Source: an uncultured Pelagibacteraceae bacterium (GTDB lineage: Bacteria; Pseudomonadota; Alphaproteobacteria; Pelagibacterales; AG-422-B15). From it: a stretch of DNA of 64,000 nucleotides. This document shows, piece after piece, positions 19,414-28,540 of this stretch. The translations under genes were made by a program, and so were the position numbers. The notes beneath the pieces were generated by a model. That model saw only the letters and a program-made list of their open reading frames with translations. It was not told where the DNA came from and did no database searches. Numbering within the stretch: position 1 is the stretch's first letter; the number at the start of each line of letters is the position of its first letter. Location: assembly GCA_902519835.1 (NCBI GenBank), contig CABYLU010000004.1, positions 17,515 through 81,514 on the forward strand, written 5' to 3'.

Positions 19414-19862
19414 TGTTTAAAAAATCTTTTAATATTATTATTATAAATTTATTACTAATAATAAATAGTTATTCAAATGAATTAAAAATTACTTCTGAGA
19501 ATCTTGAAGTTGATCGTGAGAATAAGATTACAGTTTTTTTAGGCGATGTGTATGCATATAACAAAGATATAAAGATTTGGTCTGAGAAACTAATTGTTAA
19601 GTTTGATATTAACGAGAATGAGATAAGGCAGTTGAACGCTGAGAATTCTGTTAAAATAATAAAAGAGGAAATTACTGCAACAGGTGATATAGGCTTATAT
19701 TATCCAAAATCAGAAATACTTAACTTATTGGGTAATGTAGAAGTTATTGAAAACAATAATTATGTTAAATGCGACGAATTATATCTAGATATAAAAAACT
19801 CTACCAGTATAATGAAAAGTAATTCATCGAATAGGGTTGAAGCATACATAACTAATAATTAA
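19410..19862 (+). CDS. lptA: LPS export periplasmic protein LptA
   Basis: Forms the periplasmic bridge for LPS transport. It has 150 residues with a signal peptide (FNIIIINLLLIINSYS) followed by one OstA-like beta-jellyroll; repeated strands such as ITSENLEVDRENKITVFLGDV and LNLLGNVEVIENNNYVKCDEL are diagnostic. It overlaps lptC by four bases and lies nine bases before lptB. It is on the short side for LptA but has no apparent truncation. Confidence 0.88.
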   Translation: MMFKKSFNIIIINLLLIINSYSNELKITSENLEVDRENKITVFLGDVYAYNKDIKIWSEKLIVKFDINENEIRQLNAENSVKIIKEEITATGDIGLYYPKSEILNLLGNVEVIENNNYVKCDELYLDIKNSTSIMKSNSSNRVEAYITNN

Positions 19863-19871
19863 TATTTAAAA

Positions 19872-20624
19872 ATGATAATAAAACCAAAACTAGTTTCATC
19901 CAATAATGGTCTTGTAGTTAATAAACTTAGAAAAACTCTCTCACAAAAACAAATAGTGAGAGATGTGAGTCTCAAGCTTGAAAGAGGGAAGACAATCGGA
20001 TTACTCGGCCCAAACGGCGCTGGGAAAACAACAACATTCTATATGATCATGGGCTTAATTGATTGTGATGGAGGTGAAATATTACTAGACGATATGTATC
20101 TTACATCTCTTCCGATGTATAAAAGGGCTAAATTAGGTATAGGGTTTTTACCGCAACAACCCTCAATTTTCAGAGGTATGTCAGTTGAAGACAACCTGCT
20201 ATCGATACTAGAAACTCAAAATTTTCCGAAAGATCAAAAACAAAACATGCTTGAAGAATTACTTACTGAGTTTTCTCTCACACATTTAAGAAGAGCAATG
20301 CCTCACATGCTAAGTGGTGGAGAAAGAAGAAGAACAGAGATTGCAAGATGTCTTTGTTCTAATCCAAGTATAATACTTATGGATGAGCCTACTGCTGGTG
20401 TCGATCCTATAGGTATAGATGATATCAAAGTTCTCATAAAACAATTAATGAACAAAAATATTGGAGTTTTAATTACCGACCACAACGTTAGGGAAGTTTT
20501 AGATATTTGCGACTATTCTTATGTAATGCATTCAGGAGAAATAATTGCTGAGGGCGAAAGTGACAAAATACTTGGCAATAAAGAAGCTCGTAAGTTTTAC
20601 TTAGGAGATTCATTTAAATATTAG
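19872..20624 (+). CDS. lptB: LPS export ABC transporter ATP-binding protein LptB
   Basis: Cytoplasmic ATPase powering LPS extraction by LptFG. It has 250 residues. Walker A is GPNGAGKTT (46-54), the Q-loop is in FLPQQPSIF, the ABC signature is LSGGERRR, Walker B is ILMDEPTAGVDPIG, and the switch His is in ITDHNVREVLD. The IARCLCSNPSIILMDEP segment is typical of LptB. Its TAG stop (20622-20624) touches the 3' end of the convergent tRNA gene. Confidence 0.95.
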   Translation: MIIKPKLVSSNNGLVVNKLRKTLSQKQIVRDVSLKLERGKTIGLLGPNGAGKTTTFYMIMGLIDCDGGEILLDDMYLTSLPMYKRAKLGIGFLPQQPSIFRGMSVEDNLLSILETQNFPKDQKQNMLEELLTEFSLTHLRRAMPHMLSGGERRRTEIARCLCSNPSIILMDEPTAGVDPIGIDDIKVLIKQLMNKNIGVLITDHNVREVLDICDYSYVMHSGEIIAEGESDKILGNKEARKFYLGDSFKY

Positions 20625-20700
20625 TGGTGGAGCTAGTCGGACTTGAACCGACCACCTCGTCACTGCCAGCGACGCGCTCTCCCAGATGAGCTATAGCCCC
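20625..20700 (-). tRNA. tRNA-Ala (anticodon GGC)
   Basis: A 76-base cloverleaf folds on the minus strand. The acceptor GGGGCTA pairs with TAGCTCC, with one G-T pair. The D arm is GCTC/GAGC, and the anticodon stem CGTCG/TGACG surrounds the loop CTGGCAG, with anticodon GGC. The T arm is GTCGG-TTCAAGT-CCGAC. The 3' A plus CCA is encoded in the genome. It lies directly against lptB's stop and two bases from the TIGR02300 gene's stop. Confidence 0.96.
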
Positions 20701-20702
20701 AA

Positions 20703-21071
20703 TTATTGTTCTTCTATATTTTCGTGATCACTGTCATTGATATCTAAGTCATCAACCTCATCTGATATAACTTGAACATCACTCTCTGAATCTTCAAGAC
20801 TAATTGTATCGTCATCAATAGCATCTTCTATCTCTAATTCTTCAACCTCAGCGATAGACTCCGATGCATCACTTCCTACTAAATTAGTATCAGTAACTGT
20901 ATCAACTTCATCTGTAAAAACTTGCTTAGCATTTATTGGAGTTGAGTCTAAAGCAGGCTCGATATATTCAGTACCACAATTAGGACAAACAGCAGGTTTC
21001 CTGTTCAAATCGTAAAACTTAGTTTCACAATTAGGACAAACTACTTTTTTCCCCCACTCAACTTTTGACAT
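20703..21071 (-). CDS. TIGR02300 family zinc-ribbon protein (FYDLN acid domain)
   Basis: Alphaproteobacterial conserved protein of unknown function, 122 residues. The N-terminal zinc ribbon has C12, C15, C29 and C32 flanking the hallmark KFYDLNRKPAVCPNC. The remaining two thirds is strongly acidic (runs of Glu, Asp and Ser), as expected for this family. It is divergent from aroA and read toward the tRNA-Ala gene, a neighbourhood shared with many alphaproteobacteria. Confidence 0.92.
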   Translation of the reverse strand: MSKVEWGKKVVCPNCETKFYDLNRKPAVCPNCGTEYIEPALDSTPINAKQVFTDEVDTVTDTNLVGSDASESIAEVEELEIEDAIDDDTISLEDSESDVQVISDEVDDLDINDSDHENIEEQ

Positions 21072-21168
21072 GATTATTCCTCGAATATTTATGGTATAAA
21101 ATTTTGATACAACTCAAAAATAAATAATATATAACTTTAGACTAAGAAGATAAATTGACAATATAAAA

Positions 21169-22449
21169 GTGCTAAAATTCAAAGGTTCATTAAAGATCTC
21201 AGGAGATAAATCTATTTCACATAGGGCTCTCATATTATCAGCCATGAGCACAGGCAAAGCTAGAATAACTAATTTATTAGAGTCAGAAGATGTTATGAGT
21301 ACATTGAGTATTTTAAAAGAATTAGGGATTAAAATAATTAAAGATGGTAATAACTGGATTGTTTTCGGCAATGGCACCGGGGGCTTTATTGAACCTAAAA
21401 AACCTTTAGATTGTGGCAACAGCGGAACGACTGCTCGATTAATGATAGGGGCAGTATCCTCAAATCCAATCAACTGCACTTTTGTTGGTGATAATTCACT
21501 GAGTAAAAGATCGATGTCAAGGGTAACGAAGCATTTAGAAGATATTGGAGCAATTGTTCACCTTACAAAAAAGGACTATTTACCTCTAATTATATCTGGT
21601 AGCGAAAAATTATTACCTATAAAGCACAATATTCTTAAAGCTTCAGCCCAAATCAAATCAGCATTAATTATTGCAGCTTTAAATATACATGGAAAAACAA
21701 AAATTATTGAAAATATTGCAACCAGAGATCACACTGAAAGACTTTTGAAATTTTTAAATGTTAAATTTAAAATTAAAAAGACAAATAAAAAGACTTCACA
21801 AATTGAATTAAATGGACCATACGAATTCAAAGCAAAAAATATTGATATTGCAGGAGACCCCTCAAGTGCATCTTTTTTTATTGTAGGAGCATTAATTTTG
21901 CCTAAGTCAAAGATTACACTAAAAGATGTTATGCTTAATCCCTCAAGAACTGCTTTTATAAAGGTATTAAAAAGTATGGGAGGAAAAATTAAACTAAAAA
22001 AAACAAAACAAATTTGTGGCGAGGATGTTGGAAATATAACGGCTGAATATAGTAAATTAAAAGGAATTAATATTCCTGCTAATCAGTCAGCATATTTAAT
22101 TGATGAATATCCAATTCTATCGATAGCTGCTTCTCAGGCAAAAGGTAAAACAATAATGAAAGGCTTAGATGAATTGAGACATAAAGAGAGCGATAGAATA
22201 CAAAGTATTCTTTTCAATTTAAAAAAGGTTGGTATTGAGGTTTACGAAGAAAATAGCAATTTACATATTTTTGGTAAAAAAATAAAACTTAATAAAAATG
22301 TAAAAATTAAATCTTTTGGAGACCACAGAATAGCTATGTCATTTTCTATTCTTAATATGCTTTACGACAATAAACTAAAAATCGATAATAAGAAATGTAT
22401 CAATATAAGTTATCCTGATTTCACAAAACACCTAAATTATCTACTATAA
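21169..22449 (+). CDS. aroA: 3-phosphoshikimate 1-carboxyvinyltransferase (EPSP synthase)
   Basis: Sixth step of the shikimate pathway. It has 426 residues. Substrate-binding motifs are all visible: GDKSISHRALI, GNSGTTARL, AQIKSALIIAAL, DEYPILSIAA, ELRHKESDRI and GDHRIAMSF. The start is a GTG at 21169; the protein already begins two residues before the first conserved strand, so a longer start is unlikely. First of a long plus-strand run (aroA-cmk-rpsA-ihfB-pyrF-trpFBA-accD-folC). Confidence 0.96.
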   Translation: MLKFKGSLKISGDKSISHRALILSAMSTGKARITNLLESEDVMSTLSILKELGIKIIKDGNNWIVFGNGTGGFIEPKKPLDCGNSGTTARLMIGAVSSNPINCTFVGDNSLSKRSMSRVTKHLEDIGAIVHLTKKDYLPLIISGSEKLLPIKHNILKASAQIKSALIIAALNIHGKTKIIENIATRDHTERLLKFLNVKFKIKKTNKKTSQIELNGPYEFKAKNIDIAGDPSSASFFIVGALILPKSKITLKDVMLNPSRTAFIKVLKSMGGKIKLKKTKQICGEDVGNITAEYSKLKGINIPANQSAYLIDEYPILSIAASQAKGKTIMKGLDELRHKESDRIQSILFNLKKVGIEVYEENSNLHIFGKKIKLNKNVKIKSFGDHRIAMSFSILNMLYDNKLKIDNKKCINISYPDFTKHLNYLL

Positions 22450-22457
22450 AACTAATT

Positions 22458-23087
22458 ATGGTTGAGATAATAGCAATTGATGGCCCCGCTTCAGTTGGAA
22501 AATCAACTCTTGCAAAAAAAATATCAAATTATTATGAAGTACCATTGTTAAATAGTGGAAGACTTTATCGTGCAGTAGCATTAAAAATAATTAATAAAAA
22601 AATTAATATTAATAATAAATATAAGATTATTCAGTGTGCCAAATCTTTAACAGATGAAAACATTAAATCAGAGAGTTTATTTTCCAGTAAAATAGATAAA
22701 ATTGCGTCTGAAATTTCCAAAAAAAAATATCTAAGAAAGCAATTAATGACCTACCAGAGAGAATTTCCAAGAAAATATGCTAAAGGCAAGAAATTTGTAG
22801 TTATTGAGGGAAGAGATATTGGAACTGAAATATTTCCAAAAGCTAAAATTAAAATTTTCATGTGGGCAGATGCAAAAGTTCGCGCTAAAAGAAGACTCCT
22901 GCAAATTAAAAAAAAGGGCCAAAAAACTAGCTTAAAACGCATTTATGACGAAATAGTTGCTCGTGATATGAATGATTTAAATAGAAAAATAGCACCACTA
23001 AAACCTGCTGTAAATTCGGTATTGCTAGATACAAGTTATCTTGATATAGAACAGGCTTTTAATGCAATAAAAAGAATATTTAGTTAA
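22458..23087 (+). CDS. cmk: Cytidylate kinase
   Basis: Phosphorylates CMP and dCMP. It has 209 residues with the P-loop GPASVGKST (9-17), the NSGRLYRAVAL acceptor segment, the VVIEGRDIGTEIFP motif and the Arg-rich lid (ADAKVRAKRRLLQIKKKG). It lies eight bases after aroA and eight bases before rpsA, the conserved aroA-cmk-rpsA arrangement. Confidence 0.96.
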   Translation: MVEIIAIDGPASVGKSTLAKKISNYYEVPLLNSGRLYRAVALKIINKKININNKYKIIQCAKSLTDENIKSESLFSSKIDKIASEISKKKYLRKQLMTYQREFPRKYAKGKKFVVIEGRDIGTEIFPKAKIKIFMWADAKVRAKRRLLQIKKKGQKTSLKRIYDEIVARDMNDLNRKIAPLKPAVNSVLLDTSYLDIEQAFNAIKRIFS

Positions 23088-23095
23088 TTAATCAT

Positions 23096-24793
23096 ATGAA
23101 CCAAGTGCCCCTTAATGAAAACAAATCAACTGAGTTTGATTCATTATTAGCTGAATCCATTAATAACAATAAGCTTAAAGAAGGAACCATAATTAAAGGT
23201 ACAATTGCTGAAATTGAAGACGACGCAATTATAGTTGATATTGGCGCTAAAGTAGAGGGAAGAATATCTAAAAGAGAATTTGCATTTCAAAAAGATCAAA
23301 AAGAATTATCAATAGGTGATACTATCGATGTGTATCTTGATAAAATAGAGAATCATAATGGGGAATGTATTCTTTCAAGATCAAAAGCTAAATCAAAAGA
23401 AATTTGGGGTGAAATTGAGAAATCTTTTGAATCGGGAGAGCTTGTCGAAGGTGTAATCACTGGAAAGGTTAAAGGCGGCCTATCTTGCGAAATTGGAGTG
23501 ACTGCTTTTTTACCTGGAAGCCAAATTGACACAAGGCCCGTGAGAGACGTCAATCACCTTATAGACGTACCACAGAAGTTTAAGATTCTTAAAATGGATT
23601 TAAAAAGAAATAATATTGTTGTCAGTAGACGAGCTGTTCTTGAAGAAATGAACAAAGAAGTAAGGGAAGAGAGGTTTTTACAATTAAAGCTCGGAGATGT
23701 AGTTGATGGAAAGATTAAAGCTATTACAGACTACGGGGCTTTTGTGGATTTAGGAAGCTACGACTCTTTACTTCATAGTAGTGATATAACTTATAAAAGA
23801 ATCGGACATCCTTCAGAAGTCTTGAAAATCGATCAGCAAGTAAAGGTAAAAATCATTAAAGTAGATCCTGAAAAAAATAGAGTCTCTGTTGGAATGAAGC
23901 AACTTGAAGATGATCCTTGGAACAAAGTCAAGGATAAGTTTAATGTCAATGATAAAGTAACAGGCGTTGTAACAAATGTAGCTGATTATGGAATATTTAT
24001 TGAAATTGAAAATGGCGTTGAAGGATTATGTCACAAGGACATGCTAACTTGGAGTGTAAAACAAAATTCAAAACCTGGTAATTTATATGCAAGGTCTCAA
24101 TCAGTTGATTGTCAGATACTTGAAATTGATCATGAGAAAAGAAGATTAAGTTTAGGTATCAAACAATTAATGCCGAATCCTTGGCAAAAATTTAAGGATG
24201 AAAATCCAATTGGAAAGATACTAGATACATCAATCACAAGCATTAAAGATAATATATTATTTTGTAATCTTGATGGAGAAATAGATGGTGCTGTATTTAG
24301 CAAAGATCTTTCATGGGAAGCAGATCCAAAAGAAGAAATAAAAAAATATAAAGTTGGTGATCAAATTAAAGTAAAAATAATTTCTAATGATAATGAAAAA
24401 GTAGCCCTTTCTGTAAGAGAGGTTGATGGAAATCCATTTGATGAAATCAAGGAAAAAGCGAAAGGCGATATAGTTACATGTAGCGTCATTGAAACTGGAG
24501 ATTTTGGAGTGAAGGTTAGAATAGGAGATAAAGGACCATCAACAATTATAAAAAAGTCTGACCTTGCGCTTAGAAAATCTGACGCAAGACCAGATCGTTG
24601 GGCTAGAAACGATAAGTTAGATGCATCAATTACTAACGTTGATATAGCAAATTATAAAATAAATTTATCCATACGAGTCATGGAAGAGCAAATTGAAAAA
24701 GAAGCAATGGAAAAATATGGGTCTAAAGATTCTGGTGCTTCCTTAGGCTCTATTCTAGGAAAAGCTCTTGGCAGAGACAAAAAAGAAGATTAA
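23096..24793 (+). CDS. rpsA: 30S ribosomal protein S1
   Basis: mRNA-binding ribosomal protein of 565 residues. Six S1 (OB-fold) repeats can be followed, starting near residues 28, 112, 198, 283, 370 and 450; the third and fourth are the best conserved (GKIKAITDYGAFVDLG and GVVTNVADYGIFIEIE). Lengths and repeat order match E. coli S1. The C-terminal tail after residue 535 is short and charged. Confidence 0.96.
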   Translation: MNQVPLNENKSTEFDSLLAESINNNKLKEGTIIKGTIAEIEDDAIIVDIGAKVEGRISKREFAFQKDQKELSIGDTIDVYLDKIENHNGECILSRSKAKSKEIWGEIEKSFESGELVEGVITGKVKGGLSCEIGVTAFLPGSQIDTRPVRDVNHLIDVPQKFKILKMDLKRNNIVVSRRAVLEEMNKEVREERFLQLKLGDVVDGKIKAITDYGAFVDLGSYDSLLHSSDITYKRIGHPSEVLKIDQQVKVKIIKVDPEKNRVSVGMKQLEDDPWNKVKDKFNVNDKVTGVVTNVADYGIFIEIENGVEGLCHKDMLTWSVKQNSKPGNLYARSQSVDCQILEIDHEKRRLSLGIKQLMPNPWQKFKDENPIGKILDTSITSIKDNILFCNLDGEIDGAVFSKDLSWEADPKEEIKKYKVGDQIKVKIISNDNEKVALSVREVDGNPFDEIKEKAKGDIVTCSVIETGDFGVKVRIGDKGPSTIIKKSDLALRKSDARPDRWARNDKLDASITNVDIANYKINLSIRVMEEQIEKEAMEKYGSKDSGASLGSILGKALGRDKKED

Positions 24794-24848
24794 ATATTCT
24801 TTACAATCAATCATTTACAATAAAATTTAATGTCATATAATTATTTAT

Positions 24849-25157
24849 ATGAGTTTAATTAAATCAAAACTTATTCAAAATATTACTGAAGCGAACCCTC
24901 ATCTTTTTGTGAGAGATGTTGAGAGAATTGTTAATACAATTTTCAATGAAATAACTCAATCTTTAGCTGACGGTAAAAGAGTTGAATTAAGAGGCTTTGG
25001 AGCATTTTCAGTTCAACACAGAAAACAACGTACTGGTAGAAACCCAAGAACCGGTGAAGCAGTTAATGTTGAGGAAAAATATATACCTCGCTTTAAGACT
25101 GGAAAAGAACTTAGATTAAAACTAAATAAAAAAGAAAACACCTCTAACGAGAGTTAG
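24849..25157 (+). CDS. ihfB: Integration host factor beta subunit / HU-family DNA-binding protein
   Basis: DNA-bending protein of 102 residues. It has the HU/IHF fold with the signature [26 protein letters not shown], whose flexible arm inserts Pro into the minor groove. The start [20 protein letters not shown] and the position directly after rpsA favour IhfB over HU. A 55-base spacer after rpsA has no strong terminator. Confidence 0.9.
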   Translation: MSLIKSKLIQNITEANPHLFVRDVERIVNTIFNEITQSLADGKRVELRGFGAFSVQHRKQRTGRNPRTGEAVNVEEKYIPRFKTGKELRLKLNKKENTSNES

Positions 25158-25180
25158 AAAGATTTCATAAAACAAAAATT

Positions 25181-25873
25181 TTGACAAAAAACCCAATTTA
25201 CTGTGCTATTGATACGAGTTGTATTGATGATGCAGATAGAATTATTAATGAAATTTCACCTTATATTGGCGGAATCAAATTAGGTCTCGAATTCTTTACA
25301 TCTTGTGGGGTTAAGGGTATTGAAAAAATTTCAGAATATGAACTTCCATTATTTCTAGATTTCAAACTATACGACATACCAAATACAGTAAAAAAATCAC
25401 TTCAAAATATTCTCTCTTACAATCCTACATATACAACACTTCACGTTTCAGGAGGTTCCCGCATGTTAAAAGAATGTGTCGATTTAAAAAAAGAACTAAA
25501 TAGTAATACGAATTTGATTGGTGTCACAATGCTAACAAGTTTTGATGATGACTTAATCAATGAAATTGGTATGAGCGGTACAGTTAATAAGAATGTAGAT
25601 AATCTATCTGCGCTGGCATATGATTGTGGAATGGATGGTATTGTTTGTAGCCCAATGGAGATAAAAAAAGTCAAAGAAACATTCGGATCTAAATTAAAAG
25701 TCATTGTGCCTGGAATAAGAAATCAAACCGACAGTAATAATGATCAAAAAAGAACTCTTTCAGCTAAGAAAGCAATTGAGTTAGGTGCGGATGTCATTGT
25801 CGTGGGAAGACCAATAACTTCAGCTGACTCACCTGGAAAAGCAGCTGAAATTTTTCATCAAAGTATAAAGTGA
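25181..25873 (+). CDS. pyrF: Orotidine 5'-phosphate decarboxylase
   Basis: Last step of UMP synthesis. It has 230 residues; the catalytic Asp-Lys-Asp array is D60-K62-D65 in FLDFKLYDIPNT, and the phosphate-binding end has IVPGIRNQ and GADVIVVGRPITSA. The start is a TTG at 25181; the first conserved strand (PIYCAID) begins four residues later, supporting it. It overlaps trpF by four bases. Confidence 0.94.
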   Translation: MTKNPIYCAIDTSCIDDADRIINEISPYIGGIKLGLEFFTSCGVKGIEKISEYELPLFLDFKLYDIPNTVKKSLQNILSYNPTYTTLHVSGGSRMLKECVDLKKELNSNTNLIGVTMLTSFDDDLINEIGMSGTVNKNVDNLSALAYDCGMDGIVCSPMEIKKVKETFGSKLKVIVPGIRNQTDSNNDQKRTLSAKKAIELGADVIVVGRPITSADSPGKAAEIFHQSIK

Positions 25874-26511
25874 CTAGAACTTATATTAAAATTTGTGGAG
25901 TAAAAGATATTAAAATTGCAAAACATGCAATCAATTGTGGTGCATCTTTTTTAGGCTTTATCTTTTTCGAAAATTCAAAAAGAAACATATCAATTAGCAA
26001 ATGCGCAGAAATTTTAGATGAGATAAATGGCAAAGTGAATACTGTTGCAGTAACTGTAAATCCAACTAACAGTGATTTAAAGACTTACTCAGAAATGAAG
26101 TTTACACATCTTCAATTGCACGGAAATGAAAGTTTAAACGAGGTAAGAGAAATCAAAAAAACTTATAATCTAAAAATAATAAAATCATTTAACATATCCA
26201 AAGAGTCTGATTTAGATAAAATAAAAGAATATTGTCCTTACATTGACCATATACTTTTAGACTCAGAACAAAAGAAAGATATGCCTGGAGGAACTGGCCA
26301 GACATTTGATTGGAAAATTATAAAAAATTTTTCCCCAAATAAGTCATTTTTTCTATCAGGGGGTCTCAACACTAATAATATATCAAAGGCATTAAATTTA
26401 AAAAAAACTGAATATTTTGATGTTAGCTCTGGCGTTGAGAATTCAGAGGGTATAAAAGATGAAAAATTAATATCTGAATTTATATCAAAGGCAAACAAAG
26501 CTGTAAAATGA
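25870..26511 (+). CDS. trpF: Phosphoribosylanthranilate isomerase
   Basis: Tryptophan pathway TIM-barrel isomerase of 213 residues. The catalytic Cys is in YIKICGVKD, the catalytic Asp in HILLDSEQ, followed by PGGTGQTFDW, FLSGGLNTNNI and FDVSSGVENSEG, all canonical. The start is GTG at 25870, forming GTGA with the pyrF stop. Unlike its neighbours trpB and trpA it shows no unusual active-site changes. Confidence 0.95.
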   Translation: MTRTYIKICGVKDIKIAKHAINCGASFLGFIFFENSKRNISISKCAEILDEINGKVNTVAVTVNPTNSDLKTYSEMKFTHLQLHGNESLNEVREIKKTYNLKIIKSFNISKESDLDKIKEYCPYIDHILLDSEQKKDMPGGTGQTFDWKIIKNFSPNKSFFLSGGLNTNNISKALNLKKTEYFDVSSGVENSEGIKDEKLISEFISKANKAVK

Positions 26512-27737
26512 AACTAGAAAAAGGAATTCCTCTCATTGACCAACATGATGAAAATGGATATTGGGGCGGTAAATTTGGTGGAAACCAAATAGCTGAAAGT
26601 CTTAATTATCCAATTGAAGAACTAACACGTGAATTTGAAAAATTAAGAAATGATGAAACATTTATTGCAGAAAGAGATTATTATTTTAAAAATTTTGTTG
26701 GAGCGCCAACTCCATTTATAAAATTGGAGAACCTTACGAAGCACCTTGGTGGCGCTCAAATTTATTGCAAACTGGTTTCGAAAGCAACAGGTGGAGCACA
26801 CAAAGCTTATAATGCAGTCGTTCACAGCTTAATATGTAAGCGATTAGGTAAAACTTATATAGGAGGTGATACTGGTGCCGGATACGCAGGAAAGATGCTC
26901 AGTATGGCAGCTGCAAAATTTAATTTAAAATGTAAAATATTCATGGGTGCAAAGGATGTAGAAAGACAGTCTATAAATGTATTTTCTATGCGAAGTTATG
27001 GCGCTGAAGTCGTTCCTGTAAACTCTGGTTCACAAACTTTAGTGGACGCTGTGTCGGAATGCATGAGATGGTGGACAAGTGAAAATGAAGAAGCTCATAT
27101 GTGTGTTGGCAGCACAGTTGGCCCTACTATTTTTGTCAAAATATGTGCTTGGTCTACCGCTCAAATATCCAGAGAAATGAAAAAACAAGTAATGGATGAA
27201 TTTGGTGAAGTTCCAAAAGATATGAAATTAATTAATTGCGTTGGTGGAGGATCATCAGCTGCAGGTTTTTGGAACGAATGGATTGATTATGATAATATTG
27301 AACTCATTGGTGTAGAAGCTGGGGGACCCGAAGGGTCTTCAAAACATGCTGCGCCCTTGACAAATGATTCACCTATCGGGGTCCTTCACGGAGCAACTCA
27401 ATATGTTATTCAAGACGACCAGGGGGAAATTGAAGAGACAGATTCAATTAGTGCTGGACTTGATTATCCAGGTGTAAGTCCGCTTCATTGTTTTTTAAAA
27501 GAAACTGGAAGAGCAAGATACACTTCTGCAAGTGACGAGGAAGCCATAGAAGCTTTTCAATTAGTGAGTAAAAATGAGGGATTTGTAAGCCCCTCACTTG
27601 AACCTTCGCATGCGTTCGCAGAAGCAATCAAAATTGCACCTAAATTAAGTAAAGATACAATTATTGTTGTAGATTCTTGCGGAGACTCTGCAAAAGATTC
27701 AAAAATTATTGCTGAGAGACTTGGTTATAAAATATGA
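26508..27737 (+). CDS. trpB: Tryptophan synthase beta subunit, divergent active site
   Basis: PLP enzyme joining indole and serine. It has 409 residues, of the usual length and fold: the PLP Lys is K99 in GGAHKAYN, and the GGGS loop and SISAGLDYPGVSP are easy to align. Several residues nearly invariant in known TrpB differ. The catalytic Glu of AETGAGQHG is D121, and the Gln-His of that loop is Y126-A127 (GDTGAGYAG). GGGSNA reads GGGSSA, and the SGRGDKD that places the PLP ring nitrogen reads CGDSAKD. The frame is intact and overlaps trpF and trpA by four bases each, so it is under selection. It is either a divergent true TrpB or a paralogue with a changed reaction. Confidence 0.85.
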   Translation: MKLEKGIPLIDQHDENGYWGGKFGGNQIAESLNYPIEELTREFEKLRNDETFIAERDYYFKNFVGAPTPFIKLENLTKHLGGAQIYCKLVSKATGGAHKAYNAVVHSLICKRLGKTYIGGDTGAGYAGKMLSMAAAKFNLKCKIFMGAKDVERQSINVFSMRSYGAEVVPVNSGSQTLVDAVSECMRWWTSENEEAHMCVGSTVGPTIFVKICAWSTAQISREMKKQVMDEFGEVPKDMKLINCVGGGSSAAGFWNEWIDYDNIELIGVEAGGPEGSSKHAAPLTNDSPIGVLHGATQYVIQDDQGEIEETDSISAGLDYPGVSPLHCFLKETGRARYTSASDEEAIEAFQLVSKNEGFVSPSLEPSHAFAEAIKIAPKLSKDTIIVVDSCGDSAKDSKIIAERLGYKI

Positions 27738-28540
27738 CATCGTCTACATTAATTAAATCTTTTGAACGAGCAAAAGAAAATAATAGAGCTGCGCTATTAA
27801 CTTATACAGTTGGAGGAGACCCAGATAAAAAAACTTCTCTAGATATATTTAAATCAATTGCAGATGCAGGTGTTGATATTATTGAATGTGGACTGGGACA
27901 TGGAGCAAACATTGGTGACGGTGGTGCAATTCAAGACAGTACTTACAGAGCGCTATCTAATGGGATTAAAACCAATGACATTTTTGAAATTATTGAAGAG
28001 TTCAAAAAAGATTACGAGACAGAAGTAATCATAATGACATACCAGAATAAAATTATGGCTTACGGGGAAGATGAGTTCCTTAAGAGATGCATTAGTAGTA
28101 AAGTTTCAGGCATAATATGTGTTGATTGGCCCTGGCCACTTAATCTTGAATTTGCAAAAAAATGTAAAGAAAATAGTATTGTATTCATACAATTGCTTTG
28201 CCCTACTACAAATGAAGACCGACTACAAAGTATATTAAATGATGCTCATGAAGTTGTTTACTATATTTCAATGCTTTCAACTACAGGTCAAAAATTAAAA
28301 GTAAGTTCAGACGAAATTAAAAAAAAATTTAATTTAATTAAAAAGATATCTCCTGATAAGAAATGTATAATTGGCTTTGGAATTACAGCAGATACAATAA
28401 ATGATTTTAAGGACACTGATGCATGCGTTGTTGGATCGGCTTTATGCAGAGAAATAACTAGGTCAATTGATGAAGAACTTAATCCTGCCACAAATGTAGG
28501 CAATATGGTAACTGATTTAAAACAAAAGCTAAGCTCATGA
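27734..28540 (+). CDS. trpA: Tryptophan synthase alpha subunit, divergent active site
   Basis: Normally cleaves indole-3-glycerol phosphate. It has 268 residues with a TIM barrel. Both catalytic acids keep their spacing (E51 and D62, as E49 and D60 in Salmonella), and the phosphate site IIGFGI and VVGSAL is clear. The loop between them, usually GVPFSDPLADGP, is GLGHGANIGDGG, and loop 6, usually SRSGVTG, is SMLSTTGQ. These loops close the active site and signal to TrpB. It overlaps trpB and accD by four bases. Divergence in step with TrpB suggests co-evolution of the complex. Confidence 0.85.
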   Translation: MTSSTLIKSFERAKENNRAALLTYTVGGDPDKKTSLDIFKSIADAGVDIIECGLGHGANIGDGGAIQDSTYRALSNGIKTNDIFEIIEEFKKDYETEVIIMTYQNKIMAYGEDEFLKRCISSKVSGIICVDWPWPLNLEFAKKCKENSIVFIQLLCPTTNEDRLQSILNDAHEVVYYISMLSTTGQKLKVSSDEIKKKFNLIKKISPDKKCIIGFGITADTINDFKDTDACVVGSALCREITRSIDEELNPATNVGNMVTDLKQKLSS

